This document shows positions 16,806 to 26,693 of a stretch of DNA of 64,000 nucleotides, one piece after another (within the stretch, counting starts at the first letter, position 1; each line of letters opens with the position of its first letter). Source of the stretch: Acinetobacter oleivorans DR1 (GTDB taxonomy: Bacteria; Pseudomonadota; Gammaproteobacteria; Pseudomonadales; Moraxellaceae); contig NC_014259.1 of assembly GCF_000196795.1 (NCBI RefSeq), positions 1,240,001-1,304,000 on the forward strand, given 5' to 3'. Made by a program: the position numbers and the translations under genes. The notes under the pieces are model-generated. The model was not told the origin of the DNA, made no database searches, and saw only the letters and a list, made by a program, of their open reading frames with translations.

Positions 16806-17051
16806 TCATTGAGTTTCAATTAAATAGTGAAATTCTCTTTCAGATATATGTGTTGTCTGACACATAAAATGATGTAAACCACAGTAACGAGTTACATCTA
16901 TTTCACTGTGTGGGTCAGAAGATTTTAATAAGAATAGCTGTTTACCCGATACTTTTTTGAGTTCGCGTTTTAGCATTAATAAAGGCATCGGACAGGGTTG
17001 GCCCAAAGCATTAATTTCAATGGGTGCTGTAGTAGAAGAAGTGTTGGTCAT
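16806..17051 (-). CDS. TusA/SirA-family sulfurtransferase-like protein
   Basis: The 81-residue protein has the family core LGQPCPMPLLMLKRELK, with the reactive cysteine in the CPxP motif near residue 20. TusA-type proteins pass persulfide sulfur to partners, for example in tRNA thiolation, but the group is diverse and the partner here is unknown. It contains additional cysteines (RYCGLHHFMC) in the C-terminal half. It is transcribed alone between rpoH and the csp gene. Confidence 0.85.
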   Translation of the reverse strand: MTNTSSTTAPIEINALGQPCPMPLLMLKRELKKVSGKQLFLLKSSDPHSEIDVTRYCGLHHFMCQTTHISEREFHYLIETQ

Positions 17052-17426
17052 TCATCATCAAAACAACTAAAAAAATTATTCTAACAAATTTTTTTATAAA
17101 TGCTGCACATTTTATAAAAGAAGAAACAAGCAATTACCTATAAAAAATATTGTAATAAGCTGTTTAAAAAAACGACTAAAAATACGGGGAATAATTGAAA
17201 AAAATTCTATTAATTGTCATAAACCCGTGGTAAGCTCGAACCGTTTTAAGATTTACCACACACTTAAATTGGTTTAAAAATCTTATAACAAATGGATGTA
17301 ACCGGAAATTGTTGATAGTTTTACAGAATGATTACAAGCTTTAAGATTATAAATATTTTAAACACTTGTTTGCTCTGCTGTTTGCAACACCGGAAGGTCC
17401 TTTTTTCAACATCTGAGGATTGACTT
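17052..17426 (+). promoter_or_regulatory. Gene-free 375-base region, mostly csp leader
   Basis: No coding frame is supported here. The left part should hold the leftward promoter of the TusA-like gene. Much of the right part is probably the long 5' leader typical of cold-shock genes. GAGG lies ten bases before the csp ATG. I could not assign promoter boxes with confidence. Confidence 0.4.
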
Positions 17427-17639
17427 ATGACAGCTCGCGAACAAGGCGTAGTAAAGTGGTTTAACGACACTAAAGGTTTTGGCTTTATTCAACGTAACGG
17501 TGGTGATGACGTGTTTGTTCATTTCCGCGCAATCGTTGGTGACGGTCACCGTTCTTTACGTGACGGCCAACGCGTAGAATTTAGTGTAGTACAAGGTCAA
17601 AAAGGTTTTCAAGCTGAAAACGTTCAGCCTTTAGACTAA
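17427..17639 (+). CDS. CspA-family cold shock protein
   Basis: This 70-residue single-domain OB-fold protein binds single-stranded RNA and DNA and acts as an RNA chaperone. RNP1 (KGFGFIQ) and RNP2 (VFVHF) are intact. It has a long untranslated leader and a good terminator, so it is a monocistronic transcript. A second csp gene sits at 39415. Whether this one is cold-induced cannot be told from sequence. Confidence 0.95.
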   Translation: MTAREQGVVKWFNDTKGFGFIQRNGGDDVFVHFRAIVGDGHRSLRDGQRVEFSVVQGQKGFQAENVQPLD

Positions 17640-17663
17640 TTCATCTTTTTGATGAATCATGGA

Positions 17664-17692
17664 CGCTCCAATTTTTGAATTGGGGCGTTTTT
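17664..17692 (+). terminator. Intrinsic terminator of the first csp gene
   Basis: CGCTCCAATT (17664-17673) pairs with AATTGGGGCG (17678-17687) across TTTG, with one wobble pair, and TTTTTG follows. Confidence 0.85.
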
Positions 17693-17742
17693 GTTTATAA
17701 TGATCTTCTCATTAGAGAGATTGTTTGTTAGAGCACGTATTT

Positions 17743-18894
17743 ATGACATCTGGTTTTGAAACCTTGAATTTACATCCGCAACTTAAAAAGGCGATTGATG
17801 CTTTAGGGTTTAAGCAAATGACCCCGATTCAGCAAAAGGTTTTAAAATATACGTTGGGCGGGCATGATGCGATTGGTAGAGCGCAAACAGGAACAGGTAA
17901 AACTGCTGCTTTCCTTATTAGTGTAATTAATGACTTGTTACATAACCCAATTCAAGAGCAGCGTTTTCGTGGTGAGCCACGTGCCTTGATTTTGGCGCCT
18001 ACGCGTGAATTGGCACTGCAAATCGAAAGCGATGCAAAGTTACTCACAAAATTTTCAGATTTACACATCGTGACACTTTTGGGTGGCGTAGATTTCGATA
18101 AGCAAAAGAAACAGTTAGATGCTAATTTTGTCGACATCATCGTTGCCACTCCTGGGCGTCTAATTGATTTTGTAGAACAAAAAGAAGTTTGGCTCGATCA
18201 AATTGAATTTTTAGTCATCGATGAAGCTGACCGTTTATTGGACATGGGTTTTATTCCTTCTGTAAAACGTATTGTGCGTTATTCCCCACGTAAGGAACAA
18301 CGTCAAACGCTCATGTTCTCGGCTACTTTTAGTTATGATGTGCTTAACTTGGCAAGACAATGGTTGTTTGAGCCAATCACTGTTGAGATTGAGCCTGAGC
18401 AAAAAACTAACAACGATGTTGAGCAGCGCGTTTATGTAGTCGCTAAACAAGATAAATATCGTTTACTACAAGATATTTTGCGTGAAGAGCCTATTGATAA
18501 AGTTATGATTTTTGCGAATCGACGTGATCAAGTACGCCGTCTTTATGATCATTTAAAGAGAGATGGATATCGGGTCGGAATGCTTTCAGGTGAAATTGCT
18601 CAAGATAAACGTTTAAAAATGTTAGAGCAGTTTAAGCAGGGTAAAAATAACGTCATGATTGCAACTGATGTTGCAGGCCGTGGTATTCATGTTGATGGCG
18701 TATCTCATGTGATCAACTATACTTTACCTGAGCAATCAGATGATTATGTACATCGCATTGGACGTACAGGTCGTGCTGGCTCACAAGGTGTAAGTATTAG
18801 TTTCTTATCTGAAGATGATGCTTTTTACTTGCCGGAAATTGAAAAAGCAATTGGTAAGAAATTGCCATTAACCCGTCTAGACGGTTATTGCTAA
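17743..18894 (+). CDS. rhlB: DEAD-box ATP-dependent RNA helicase (RhlB-like)
   Basis: The 383-residue protein has the complete DEAD-box motif set: the Q-motif (GFKQMTPIQ), Walker A AQTGTGKT, PTRELALQ, TPGR, DEAD, SAT, and in the second domain the ATDVAGRGIH and HRIGRTGRAG motifs. It unwinds or remodels RNA; RhlB-type helicases work with the RNase E degradosome. The assignment to RhlB rather than another DEAD-box class is by overall similarity. It lacks a long basic C-terminal tail. ATG at 17743 is preferred; an upstream in-frame TTG at 17725 adds six residues. Confidence 0.88.
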   Translation: MTSGFETLNLHPQLKKAIDALGFKQMTPIQQKVLKYTLGGHDAIGRAQTGTGKTAAFLISVINDLLHNPIQEQRFRGEPRALILAPTRELALQIESDAKLLTKFSDLHIVTLLGGVDFDKQKKQLDANFVDIIVATPGRLIDFVEQKEVWLDQIEFLVIDEADRLLDMGFIPSVKRIVRYSPRKEQRQTLMFSATFSYDVLNLARQWLFEPITVEIEPEQKTNNDVEQRVYVVAKQDKYRLLQDILREEPIDKVMIFANRRDQVRRLYDHLKRDGYRVGMLSGEIAQDKRLKMLEQFKQGKNNVMIATDVAGRGIHVDGVSHVINYTLPEQSDDYVHRIGRTGRAGSQGVSISFLSEDDAFYLPEIEKAIGKKLPLTRLDGYC

Positions 18895-18900
18895 TAAAAA

Positions 18901-18932
18901 AATCCCAATCAGTTGATTGGGATTTTTTTTGA
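18901..18932. terminator. Bidirectional terminator between the helicase and lipoprotein genes
   Basis: AATCCCAATC (18901-18910) pairs perfectly with GATTGGGATT (18915-18924). A-run and T-run flanks suit termination in both directions. Confidence 0.9.
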
Positions 18933-19313
18933 TTAATTAATTTTACAATAGAAGGTAAGGGTTGTTTGATAATCATCGTCTTTTGCAAGTGATGCATTTT
19001 TGCCAGTTAAGGTGCCAATTACACCAGCCGCTGCTTCAACCATTTGGCCAGTTTTTTCGCTTACAACATCTTTTAATACACCGTTGTATGTTGTTTTTTC
19101 ATCTACCACAACAGGGCTGGTGCTTTTTGAACAAGTTTTTTGAGCGGCAGTAATCGCATTATTTTTTGCAATTAGATTCGTTTTACCAATACCTGTGACT
19201 TCAAATTGATTATTTTCTTTTTGAACTGCCAAAGTGTTCTTAGGCGTAGTGGCACAAGCACCTAGCAATAAAACAACACTACTCAACGCACTCGCTAAAA
19301 TTATTTTTTTCAT
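18933..19313 (-). CDS. Small lipoprotein of unknown function
   Basis: The 126-residue protein has a type II signal peptide: basic MKK, a hydrophobic stretch, and a lipobox LLGAC with Cys19 as the lipidated residue. The mature part (about 107 residues) contains two more cysteines that could form a disulfide (QKTCSK and TFYCKIN). I recognise no domain. It converges with the helicase gene and has its own upstream region of about 200 bases. Confidence 0.82.
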   Translation of the reverse strand: MKKIILASALSSVVLLLGACATTPKNTLAVQKENNQFEVTGIGKTNLIAKNNAITAAQKTCSKSTSPVVVDEKTTYNGVLKDVVSEKTGQMVEAAAGVIGTLTGKNASLAKDDDYQTTLTFYCKIN

Positions 19314-19522
19314 GTTTCACCTAATATCGCTAATCGTCAAAAGATCTCACTATTTGAACACAAGTTTTCTAATTGATTTTGAAGACGTTGTATAAGTTTT
19401 GATGTTTTGTCTTAAAAAAATGTCAAAGCACGAACTCGTTATTTTTATGTTCTAGATACAATGGTGGATTATCTGTAGATTATGCTAATCTATTTTGAAT
19501 TTTTTGAGTTAGATCAATATTA

Positions 19523-20098
19523 ATGACGGATTCAGCAATACAGATAATTCATCAGAATATTCACCAACGTCAATCTATTGGTCAATTGATTGAGCCTGCT
19601 CCAAATGCAGATCAATTAGAGTTGGCTTTTCAAGCTGCGTTAACTGCTCCTGACCACCATAGACTTAAACCAACACGTTTTGTCGTTATCGAGGCTGAGC
19701 AACGTGGTGCCTTTGGTGAAGTTTTAGCAAAAGCTTTGGCTGATTTAGGTGAAACCGACTCAGCACAGCTTGAGCGAGTGAAGCAACATCCTTTCCGCGC
19801 ACCTTTACTCATTTTAGCGCTTACGCAACTTCAAGATCATCCTAAAGTTCCACATTTTGAACAGATTTTAAGTACTGGGGCTGCCATACAAAACCTTTTA
19901 TTGTCTTTACAAGTTCAAGGTTTTTCTACCATGTGGCGTAGTGGCGCTGTTGTCGAATCAAACTGGTTAAAACAACATTTAGGATTGCAACCACACGATT
20001 TAATCTCAGGTATTATTTATGTGGGTACGGCAGCTAAAGCGATTGCGCCGCGTGCAGATATTGAAAGTAAAGAATTCGTAAAAGTTTGGCAGGCATGA
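19523..20098 (+). CDS. Nitroreductase-family protein (YdjA-like)
   Basis: The 191-residue product resembles small flavin-dependent nitroreductases. It starts with the typical HQRQSIG segment, has APDHHRLKPTRFVVIE near residue 42, a central hydrophobic helix around STGAAIQNLLLSLQ, and the GFSTMWRSGAV segment near residue 132 that belongs to the FMN site in this group. The substrate is unknown. It is followed by gpsA after 34 bases and may share its transcript. Confidence 0.85.
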   Translation: MTDSAIQIIHQNIHQRQSIGQLIEPAPNADQLELAFQAALTAPDHHRLKPTRFVVIEAEQRGAFGEVLAKALADLGETDSAQLERVKQHPFRAPLLILALTQLQDHPKVPHFEQILSTGAAIQNLLLSLQVQGFSTMWRSGAVVESNWLKQHLGLQPHDLISGIIYVGTAAKAIAPRADIESKEFVKVWQA

Positions 20099-20132
20099 AA
20101 GTCTGTAGAAGTAAGAAATAGGATAATAAAGC

Positions 20133-21206
20133 ATGACTGAATTTAAGTTTACAGATTTAGTGGAACCTGTTGCGGTCGATAAAAAAACAGCATTACGTAT
20201 TACTGTTTTAGGTGGAGGCAGTTTTGGTACGGCTATGGCGAATTTAGCTGCACGTAATGGCTGCGATACCATGATCTGGATTCGTGATGCTGATACAGCT
20301 GAAGAAATCAATAAAACCCATATTAATAAACGTTATTTGCCAGACTTTGTTTTAGAGTCCTCATTGCGTGCTGTGTCTGACCTTGAACAAGCAGTATGTG
20401 ATCGAGATATTATTTTAGTGGCCATTCCTAGCCATTCATTTCGTGATGTCTTAAAACAAATTGCTCCTTTTATTACTGCACAAGCGATTGTCTCTCTAAC
20501 CAAGGGTGTCGAGGCTAAAACTTTTAGCTTCATGAGCGATATTATTCGAGAAGAATTGCCAGAAGTGCCTTATGGGGTATTGTCTGGACCAAACCTCGCT
20601 AAAGAGATTATGGCGGGAATGCCATCGGGTACTGTTATTGCCAGTGATTCTGAACTCGTTCGTTATGCTGTACAGCACGCTCTGCATAGTGCGTTATTCC
20701 GAGTTTTTGGTAGTGATGATGTACATGGTGTTGAACTGGGTGGAGCACTTAAAAATATTTACGCCGTTGCAATGGGAATTGGTGCAGCTTACAAAATTGG
20801 TGAAAACACCAAGAGTATGATTTTAACGCGTGCTTTGGCTGAGATGAGTCGTTTCGCGGTAAAGCAGGGTGCAAATCCACTTACTTTCTTGGGTTTATCT
20901 GGTGTGGGTGATTTATTTGCAACCTGTAATAGTCCATTAAGCCGTAATTATCAAATTGGTTATGCTTTGGGTTCAGGTAAAACACTTGACCAAGCGAGTA
21001 AAGAATTGGGACAAACCGCTGAAGGAATTAATACGATTGTTCAGGTACGCGGTAAAGCAGAAGAACTAGATGTATATATGCCAATTACCAACGCTTTATA
21101 TGAAGTTATCTTTGAGGGGGCGCCTCCATTAAATATTGCCTTATCTCTTATGAAAAATGGGCACCGTAGTGATGTTGAGTTTGTTTTACCTCATCATGAA
21201 GTCTGA
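20133..21206 (+). CDS. gpsA: Glycerol-3-phosphate dehydrogenase [NAD(P)+]
   Basis: GpsA reduces dihydroxyacetone phosphate to sn-glycerol-3-phosphate for phospholipid synthesis. The 357-residue product has the Rossmann motif GGGSFGTAMA near residue 28, SLTKGVE, the GPNLAKEI segment, the catalytic lysine region LGGALKNIYAVA, and GLSGVGDLFATC. AGGA lies nine bases before the ATG. An N-terminal extension of about 20 residues precedes the Rossmann fold. The next gene, sixA, follows on the same strand. Confidence 0.96.
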   Translation: MTEFKFTDLVEPVAVDKKTALRITVLGGGSFGTAMANLAARNGCDTMIWIRDADTAEEINKTHINKRYLPDFVLESSLRAVSDLEQAVCDRDIILVAIPSHSFRDVLKQIAPFITAQAIVSLTKGVEAKTFSFMSDIIREELPEVPYGVLSGPNLAKEIMAGMPSGTVIASDSELVRYAVQHALHSALFRVFGSDDVHGVELGGALKNIYAVAMGIGAAYKIGENTKSMILTRALAEMSRFAVKQGANPLTFLGLSGVGDLFATCNSPLSRNYQIGYALGSGKTLDQASKELGQTAEGINTIVQVRGKAEELDVYMPITNALYEVIFEGAPPLNIALSLMKNGHRSDVEFVLPHHEV

Positions 21207-21262
21207 AGAAGAAATGTCATAAATTACGGTTATAATGCAAGAATTATTAACAAGGAATATTT

Positions 21263-21718
21263 ATGCAACTGACATTAGTTCGTCATGGGGAAGCTGCTCC
21301 TCCAGTAAATGGTAATGATACTAAACGTCCACTTACTGCTCGTGGGCATGCTCAAGCTGAGCAAACAGCAACATTTTTAAAAGATATTGTTAAGCCAGAT
21401 ATTTTCGTAGTGAGTCCGTTGTTGCGTGCTCAAGAAACATTAGCGCATATTCAAACTTATTTTAAAGATGTTCCCGTGCTGTTATGCGATAAAATTAAAC
21501 CGGACGATAATGCGAAAGAAGCAGTTGAGTGGTTGTCTCAGATTCCGTATGAGTCAATTGTAGTCGTGTGTCATATGAATGTAGTAGGGCATATTGCTGA
21601 ACTACTGACTCATGAAAACTTTAATCCATTTGCACTTGCCGAAGCTCGAATTTATGATCAGGCTGTGATTGCTACTGGTTTATCAACACAAAAAAATAGT
21701 TTTGTACCCACAATATAA
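21263..21718 (+). CDS. sixA: Phosphohistidine phosphatase SixA
   Basis: This 151-residue histidine-phosphatase-fold enzyme has the catalytic RHGEA motif near residue 8 and a second histidine in VVCHMNVVG near residue 108. SixA in E. coli removes phosphate from phosphohistidine domains, including those of phosphotransfer systems. The partner in this organism is unknown. It lies between gpsA and gspL with short spacing on both sides. Confidence 0.9.
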   Translation: MQLTLVRHGEAAPPVNGNDTKRPLTARGHAQAEQTATFLKDIVKPDIFVVSPLLRAQETLAHIQTYFKDVPVLLCDKIKPDDNAKEAVEWLSQIPYESIVVVCHMNVVGHIAELLTHENFNPFALAEARIYDQAVIATGLSTQKNSFVPTI

Positions 21719-21741
21719 TTAAAAAGGTCATTTAGCCCATT

Positions 21742-22881
21742 ATGCTGTATTTATGGATGCCTGAAACCAATGGAATATGGCATTGGTCTAACGGAGAAAA
21801 CTGGTTGCAGGCAGTAAGTCTTGATCAATTAATACAAGATCTGCAACTACATCAAGGAAAAGAAGCTGTCATCTTTTTCCCTAGTCGCCATGCTCAGGTA
21901 CTCCAGCAGCACATGGCAAAGTCTCATTACAAGCAACTCGGGGCAGACGGTGTTAAATATTTGCTTGAAGAATTTGTGACTTTGCCGATTGATCATATGA
22001 AAGTGGTTCACCATTTTCATGCTGATCAATTGACCGTATTGGGAGTGGCAAAAACAACAGTAGAAACATGGCAACATGCAATGGCTTTGCTGCCTATTAA
22101 ACTCGTTGCTTTATTGCCAGACTTTTTAATTTTACCAGAACCTCAAGATCAGCAAGTAGTCTTATGCAATATTGATCAGAAATTACTTGTACGTGAAAGT
22201 AAATGGGTTGGTAATTCTCTAGATGATCTGGGATTGTTTTTAGAGTTCCAGCCGGTTGAAACACATTATCAATATAGTGGTTTGACATCAGAGCAATTAG
22301 AAAGCTTGATGGCAGCATCAAGTGCTGAGCAGCGTTCAGAATTTATTTATCAATTTCAGGCTTTAGATAAACCTAAACAGCATCCTTTTAATGTTTTACC
22401 TAAAGCTAAAGGGCAAGAGCAAACTGTTTCGGGTTATTGGAAAGCATGTGCTGCTGTTATTTTAGCAATTATAGTGGTTCAGTTTAGCTATGACCTGTTG
22501 CGCTGGGTAAAGTTAAAAAGTGTGGCTAATCAAACCGCTGAGCAGACGATTGAGCAATATAAATATTGGTTTGGTTCTTCTAGTCGTGTGAATGAGCAGA
22601 ACATAAAAAGCCAATTTGAAAGTCATTTACGCATGAGTAAGCAAGGTGATACACAAGCACTTTCTTTATTGAGTCGTGTTGGGCCTATTTTAATGCAAAG
22701 ACAAATTTTAGCTCAGCAGTTAAATTATGATGCGTCAATATTAACAATGGCATTAAAAGCAAAGTCGGCAGATGATTTGCAAGCTTTAACTCAGCAACTT
22801 AACCAGCAGGGATTCAAAGCAGAGCTCGGTAATGTTCAAGCCGATGGTGGTGGGGCAATCGGGGTGGTGAAAATACAATAA
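21742..22881 (+). CDS. gspL: Type II secretion system inner-membrane protein GspL
   Basis: GspL links the cytoplasmic secretion ATPase GspE to the inner-membrane platform. The 379-residue product has a large cytoplasmic N-terminal region, one membrane segment near residues 231-252 (ACAAVILAIIVVQF), and a periplasmic ferredoxin-like C-terminal domain. Its stop overlaps the gspM start by one base. Only gspL and gspM are present here; the rest of the secretion system must lie elsewhere, a split arrangement also known in Acinetobacter. Confidence 0.88.
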   Translation: MLYLWMPETNGIWHWSNGENWLQAVSLDQLIQDLQLHQGKEAVIFFPSRHAQVLQQHMAKSHYKQLGADGVKYLLEEFVTLPIDHMKVVHHFHADQLTVLGVAKTTVETWQHAMALLPIKLVALLPDFLILPEPQDQQVVLCNIDQKLLVRESKWVGNSLDDLGLFLEFQPVETHYQYSGLTSEQLESLMAASSAEQRSEFIYQFQALDKPKQHPFNVLPKAKGQEQTVSGYWKACAAVILAIIVVQFSYDLLRWVKLKSVANQTAEQTIEQYKYWFGSSSRVNEQNIKSQFESHLRMSKQGDTQALSLLSRVGPILMQRQILAQQLNYDASILTMALKAKSADDLQALTQQLNQQGFKAELGNVQADGGGAIGVVKIQ

Positions 22882-23360
22882 TGAAAATGATAACTCAATT
22901 GCAAAACCGCTTTGATCAGTGGGTTGAACAGATCGTTCAATATTTGGATCGCTTAACTGTACGTGAACGTATTATGGTGGTCTTTACTACAATCTTTGTC
23001 GTCGTGGCTATTGTAGGAGCTTCACTTTGGAAAATGCATTCTTTGGCAGAGCAGCAACAGCAACGATTAAATGATTTAAAAGATTTGATGGTATGGATGC
23101 AGAGCAATGCGGTTACCATGAAACCCGCAAATGAACTTGAGTTGGGTCAATCAGAAAAAATACAACGTGTAGCTCAGCAACAAGGCTTAACGGTCACTTC
23201 TCAACAAAATGGTGAGCAGTTACAAATTATTGTTACTCATCAGAATTATGCAATTTTAGCGAACTTTTTAACCCAACTTGCACAAATGGGCTTAAGTATT
23301 CAAAAAATGGAAATGGTTTCAAGTGACGGACAGATTAAATTAACAGCGACGGTTCAATAA
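22881..23360 (+). CDS. gspM: Type II secretion system protein GspM
   Basis: GspM is the inner-membrane partner of GspL in the assembly platform. The 159-residue protein has a short cytoplasmic N-terminus, one membrane segment near residues 31-49 (VVFTTIFVVVAIVGASLW), a coiled region rich in Gln and Leu, and a periplasmic domain. Overlap with gspL indicates translational coupling. No gspN follows. Confidence 0.88.
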   Translation: MKMITQLQNRFDQWVEQIVQYLDRLTVRERIMVVFTTIFVVVAIVGASLWKMHSLAEQQQQRLNDLKDLMVWMQSNAVTMKPANELELGQSEKIQRVAQQQGLTVTSQQNGEQLQIIVTHQNYAILANFLTQLAQMGLSIQKMEMVSSDGQIKLTATVQ

Positions 23361-23449
23361 CATATTAAAATATGGTGTTCTTAAGCATGGTGTTTTGTGC
23401 TGCCTGTGCCTATAATATGCCTACCTAAAATCAGTAGATTGTGATTGGT

Positions 23450-24454
23450 ATGTTATATTCACTTGCTCGCCCGATGTTGTTTAGTTTAGCACCAGAGCGT
23501 GCCCATGAATTAACATTATCTATGCTTGATAAAGCACATAAGTTCGGCCTGCTACGCCAAAGCGTAGAGTCAAAACCAACAACCTGTATGGGAATTGAAT
23601 TTCCAAATCCGGTAGGTTTGGCGGCTGGACTTGATAAGAATGGTGCACATATTGATTCTTTAGCTGGACTGGGTTTCGGTTTTATTGAAATTGGAACAAT
23701 TACACCGCGTCCTCAGTCGGGTAATCCACAGCCACGATTGTTCCGTATTCCTGAAGCTAAAGCCATTATTAACCGCATGGGTTTTAATAATGATGGTGTT
23801 GATAAGCTTGTTGAGAATGTCAAAGCTTCAAAATTTAAAGGAATTCTAGGCATTAATATTGGTAAGAATGCAGATACGCCTGTAGAAAAGGCTGTAGATG
23901 ATTACCTAATTTGCCTTGAGAAAGTTTATAACTACGCCTCTTATATTACTGTTAATATTTCATCTCCAAATACTAAAAACTTAAGAAGTTTACAAAGTGG
24001 CGATGCATTAACTGAATTATTGCAAACATTAAAAGAAAGGCAACTTGAGCTTGCCGAGCAATATAACCATTATGTTCCTTTGGTTTTAAAAGTTGCACCT
24101 GATTTAACAGCTGAAGATGTTGAGTTTATTGCAGCACAATTATTGCAATTTAAGATTGATGGTTTAATCGTTACCAATACGACTTTATCTAGAGACGGTG
24201 TAGAAAACCTTCCTAATGGTAATGAATCGGGCGGATTATCAGGTGCGCCTGTTTTTGAAAAAAGTACCGAATGCTTACGTTTGTTTGCCCAAACGTTAAA
24301 AGGGCAAATCCCGTTGATTGGCGTGGGTGGAATTTTGTCGGGTGAACAAGCAGCAGTCAAACAGCAAGCTGGAGCAACATTAGTACAAATCTATAGCGGA
24401 TTGATTTACACCGGTCCTATATTAGTAAAACAATGTGTTGCAGCCATGACTTAA
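23450..24454 (+). CDS. pyrD: Quinone-dependent dihydroorotate dehydrogenase
   Basis: PyrD oxidises dihydroorotate to orotate at the inner membrane and passes electrons to quinone, a step of pyrimidine synthesis. The 334-residue class 2 enzyme has the amphipathic N-terminal helices, [10 protein letters not shown] near residue 60, the NISSPNT motif with the catalytic serine near residue 173, the TNTT segment and GVGGI. ATG at 23450 is preferred; an in-frame GTG three codons upstream is the alternative. The next gene begins right after its stop. Confidence 0.96.
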   Translation: MLYSLARPMLFSLAPERAHELTLSMLDKAHKFGLLRQSVESKPTTCMGIEFPNPVGLAAGLDKNGAHIDSLAGLGFGFIEIGTITPRPQSGNPQPRLFRIPEAKAIINRMGFNNDGVDKLVENVKASKFKGILGINIGKNADTPVEKAVDDYLICLEKVYNYASYITVNISSPNTKNLRSLQSGDALTELLQTLKERQLELAEQYNHYVPLVLKVAPDLTAEDVEFIAAQLLQFKIDGLIVTNTTLSRDGVENLPNGNESGGLSGAPVFEKSTECLRLFAQTLKGQIPLIGVGGILSGEQAAVKQQAGATLVQIYSGLIYTGPILVKQCVAAMT

Positions 24455-24460
24455 GTGAAT

Positions 24461-25048
24461 ATGAACACAATTGATATCATTATTCTGATACTTTTGCTCA
24501 TTGGGGGGCTAAACGGTTTGCGACAAGGATTTATCAAAGCCTTTGCGAACTTGGTAGGATGGATCATTGCATTAATTATGGGTGCAAAATATGCTGTCCT
24601 TCTTGCGCCATCCATGTCTGGTTTGAGTCATGATCCGGTTGTTCAAAAAATTGCAGCTTTTGCATTTATAGCACTGATGATCATTGTTTTAACATGGATC
24701 GTCACTGCATTTTTAAATGGCCTCTTGAAAAGTCTGAAATTGGGGCCATTAAATCGTTTAGCAGGTGGTGCTTTTGGTTCCTTAAAGGGCTTGTTGGTTG
24801 TGTTGATTACAATGCAAGGCGTTGGGCCTTGGGTTGAGAGTTCACCAAGCTGGAAACAGTCCGTACTTATACAATTTTTACTGCCTTATGCACCTTTAGC
24901 GACTGAATTGTCTAAAGATGCTGCAAGTGAGGCATTTCATCAAATAACATCTGGAGGTAGTGCATCAAGCACCCCTTCAAAACCAATGGACGAATCGGAA
25001 GATTTAGAAAACCGATCCGACCATTCGACAAAGAATCCTTTTTATTAA
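24461..25048 (+). CDS. cvpA: CvpA family membrane protein
   Basis: The 195-residue protein has four predicted membrane segments within the first 120 residues, beginning NTIDIIILILLLIGGLNG, and the conserved arginine-glycine-phenylalanine region RQGFIKAFANLVGW. CvpA proteins are needed for colicin V production in E. coli and for envelope stress resistance. The C-terminal tail is polar and serine-rich. A GTG at 24455 directly abuts pyrD and could be the true start. It precedes purF, an arrangement common in gammaproteobacteria. Confidence 0.9.
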   Translation: MNTIDIIILILLLIGGLNGLRQGFIKAFANLVGWIIALIMGAKYAVLLAPSMSGLSHDPVVQKIAAFAFIALMIIVLTWIVTAFLNGLLKSLKLGPLNRLAGGAFGSLKGLLVVLITMQGVGPWVESSPSWKQSVLIQFLLPYAPLATELSKDAASEAFHQITSGGSASSTPSKPMDESEDLENRSDHSTKNPFY

Positions 25049-25073
25049 TTCCTAGCTTGTCTGCGAGGTTGCT

Positions 25074-26615
25074 ATGTGTGGAGTTGTTGGTATAGCCGGT
25101 AAATCGCCAGTGAACCAAATGTTGTTTGATGCTTTAACGATGTTGCAACATCGTGGGCAAGATGCAGCTGGAATAGTAACCTGCCATGAAGGCCGTCTTT
25201 TCCTTCGTAAGGATAACGGTATGGTGCGTGATGTTTTTCATACTCGTCATATGAGAGCATTACTTGGTAATTATGGTATTGGCCATGTACGTTACCCAAC
25301 TGCTGGTTCTGCTAGCAGTGCTGAAGCACAACCATTTTATGTGAACTCACCTTACGGTATTACACTTGCACATAATGGTAACTTAACCAATGCCGAAGAT
25401 ATTCATGATGACCTGTTTAAAACAGATTTACGTCATATGAATACGGACTCTGACTCAGAAGTTCTTTTGAACGTATTCGCGCATGAGTTGCAAAAGAACG
25501 GTACTTTAAATCCTACACCAGATGATATCTTTCACACAGTTTCTCGTGTACACGAGCGCTGTCTAGGTGCATATGGCGTAGTGGCAATGATTACTGGTCA
25601 TGGTTTGGTTGGTTTCCGCGATCCAAACGGTATTCGCCCATTGATTTATGGTTCACGTATGACTGAAAAAGGCGAGATGGAATACATCATCGCTTCTGAA
25701 TCAGTTGCTATTACAGCACTTGGTTTTAAAATTGAGCGTGATATTGAACCAGGTGAAGCAATTTTCATCAATTCAGATGGTGAATTATTCTCAAGACAAT
25801 GTGCAGCTAATCCAAAATACCGTCCATGTATTTTTGAATATGTTTATTTTGCACGTCCTGATGCCATTATTGACGGAATTTCAGTTTATAAAGCTCGTTT
25901 AAAAATGGGTGAAAAACTTGCCCATAAAATTTTACGTGACTGGGGTGAGGACCACGATATTGATGTGGTTATTCCAATTCCGGATACGAGCCGTACTTCA
26001 GCATTAGAACTTGCAAATATTCTAGGTGTGAAGTTCCGTGAAGGTTTTATGAAAAACCGTTATATCGGTCGTACCTTCATTATGCCAGGTCAGCAACAAC
26101 GAAAAAAATCAGTACGCCAGAAATTAAACCCTGTAGAACTTGAGTTTAAAGGTAAGAATGTTTTACTGGTTGATGACTCAATTGTACGTGGTACAACCTG
26201 TAACGAAATTATCCAGATGGCACGTGATTCTGGTGCAAAAAAAGTATACTTTGCGTCAGCAGCACCAAAAGTGATGTATCCAAACGTTTATGGTATTGAT
26301 ATGCCTGCTAAAGCTGAGCTTATTGCTTCAGAACGCAGTGTAGAAGAGATCCAGGAAATTATTGGTGCTGATCGTTTAGTTTTCCAAGAATTGGAAGACT
26401 TGAAAAATGCTGTACGTACTAGCAAAGTACCTGATCTAACTGAGTTTGATTGCTCGGTGTTTGATGGCGTTTATGTAACAGGCGATATTGATGGTGCTTA
26501 TCTAAATAATTTGGAGCAGAAGCGTAATGATTCTGCTAAAAAGAAAAAAGATGGCTACATTGATGTGAATGTTGACGCTGCTTCTGTAGATTTAACAGGC
26601 ATTAAAGAAGAATAG
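25074..26615 (+). CDS. purF: Amidophosphoribosyltransferase
   Basis: PurF makes 5-phosphoribosylamine from PRPP and glutamine, the first step of purine synthesis. The 513-residue protein begins MCGVVGIAG, so Cys2 is the N-terminal nucleophile of the glutaminase domain. The GIGHVRYPT and HNGNLTN motifs follow. The PRPP-binding motif [13 protein letters not shown] lies near residue 365. It is the last gene of a likely cvpA-purF unit closed by a strong terminator. Confidence 0.97.
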   Translation: MCGVVGIAGKSPVNQMLFDALTMLQHRGQDAAGIVTCHEGRLFLRKDNGMVRDVFHTRHMRALLGNYGIGHVRYPTAGSASSAEAQPFYVNSPYGITLAHNGNLTNAEDIHDDLFKTDLRHMNTDSDSEVLLNVFAHELQKNGTLNPTPDDIFHTVSRVHERCLGAYGVVAMITGHGLVGFRDPNGIRPLIYGSRMTEKGEMEYIIASESVAITALGFKIERDIEPGEAIFINSDGELFSRQCAANPKYRPCIFEYVYFARPDAIIDGISVYKARLKMGEKLAHKILRDWGEDHDIDVVIPIPDTSRTSALELANILGVKFREGFMKNRYIGRTFIMPGQQQRKKSVRQKLNPVELEFKGKNVLLVDDSIVRGTTCNEIIQMARDSGAKKVYFASAAPKVMYPNVYGIDMPAKAELIASERSVEEIQEIIGADRLVFQELEDLKNAVRTSKVPDLTEFDCSVFDGVYVTGDIDGAYLNNLEQKRNDSAKKKKDGYIDVNVDAASVDLTGIKEE

Positions 26616-26624
26616 AAATAGCTG

Positions 26625-26651
26625 AAAAAAGCGGGTGTTTCCCGCTTTTTT
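26625..26651 (+). terminator. Intrinsic terminator after purF
   Basis: AAAAAAGCGGG (26625-26635) pairs with CCCGCTTTTTT (26641-26651) across TGTTT. The stem and U-tract are both strong. Confidence 0.92.
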
Positions 26652-26693
26652 CTTTTATGATGAAAACTAACAATGTAATTGGGAATATTTACA

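Noticed and set aside
25072..25299. 75-codon minus-strand frame at the start of purF
   Set aside because: It is antisense to conserved purF codons and has no independent support.
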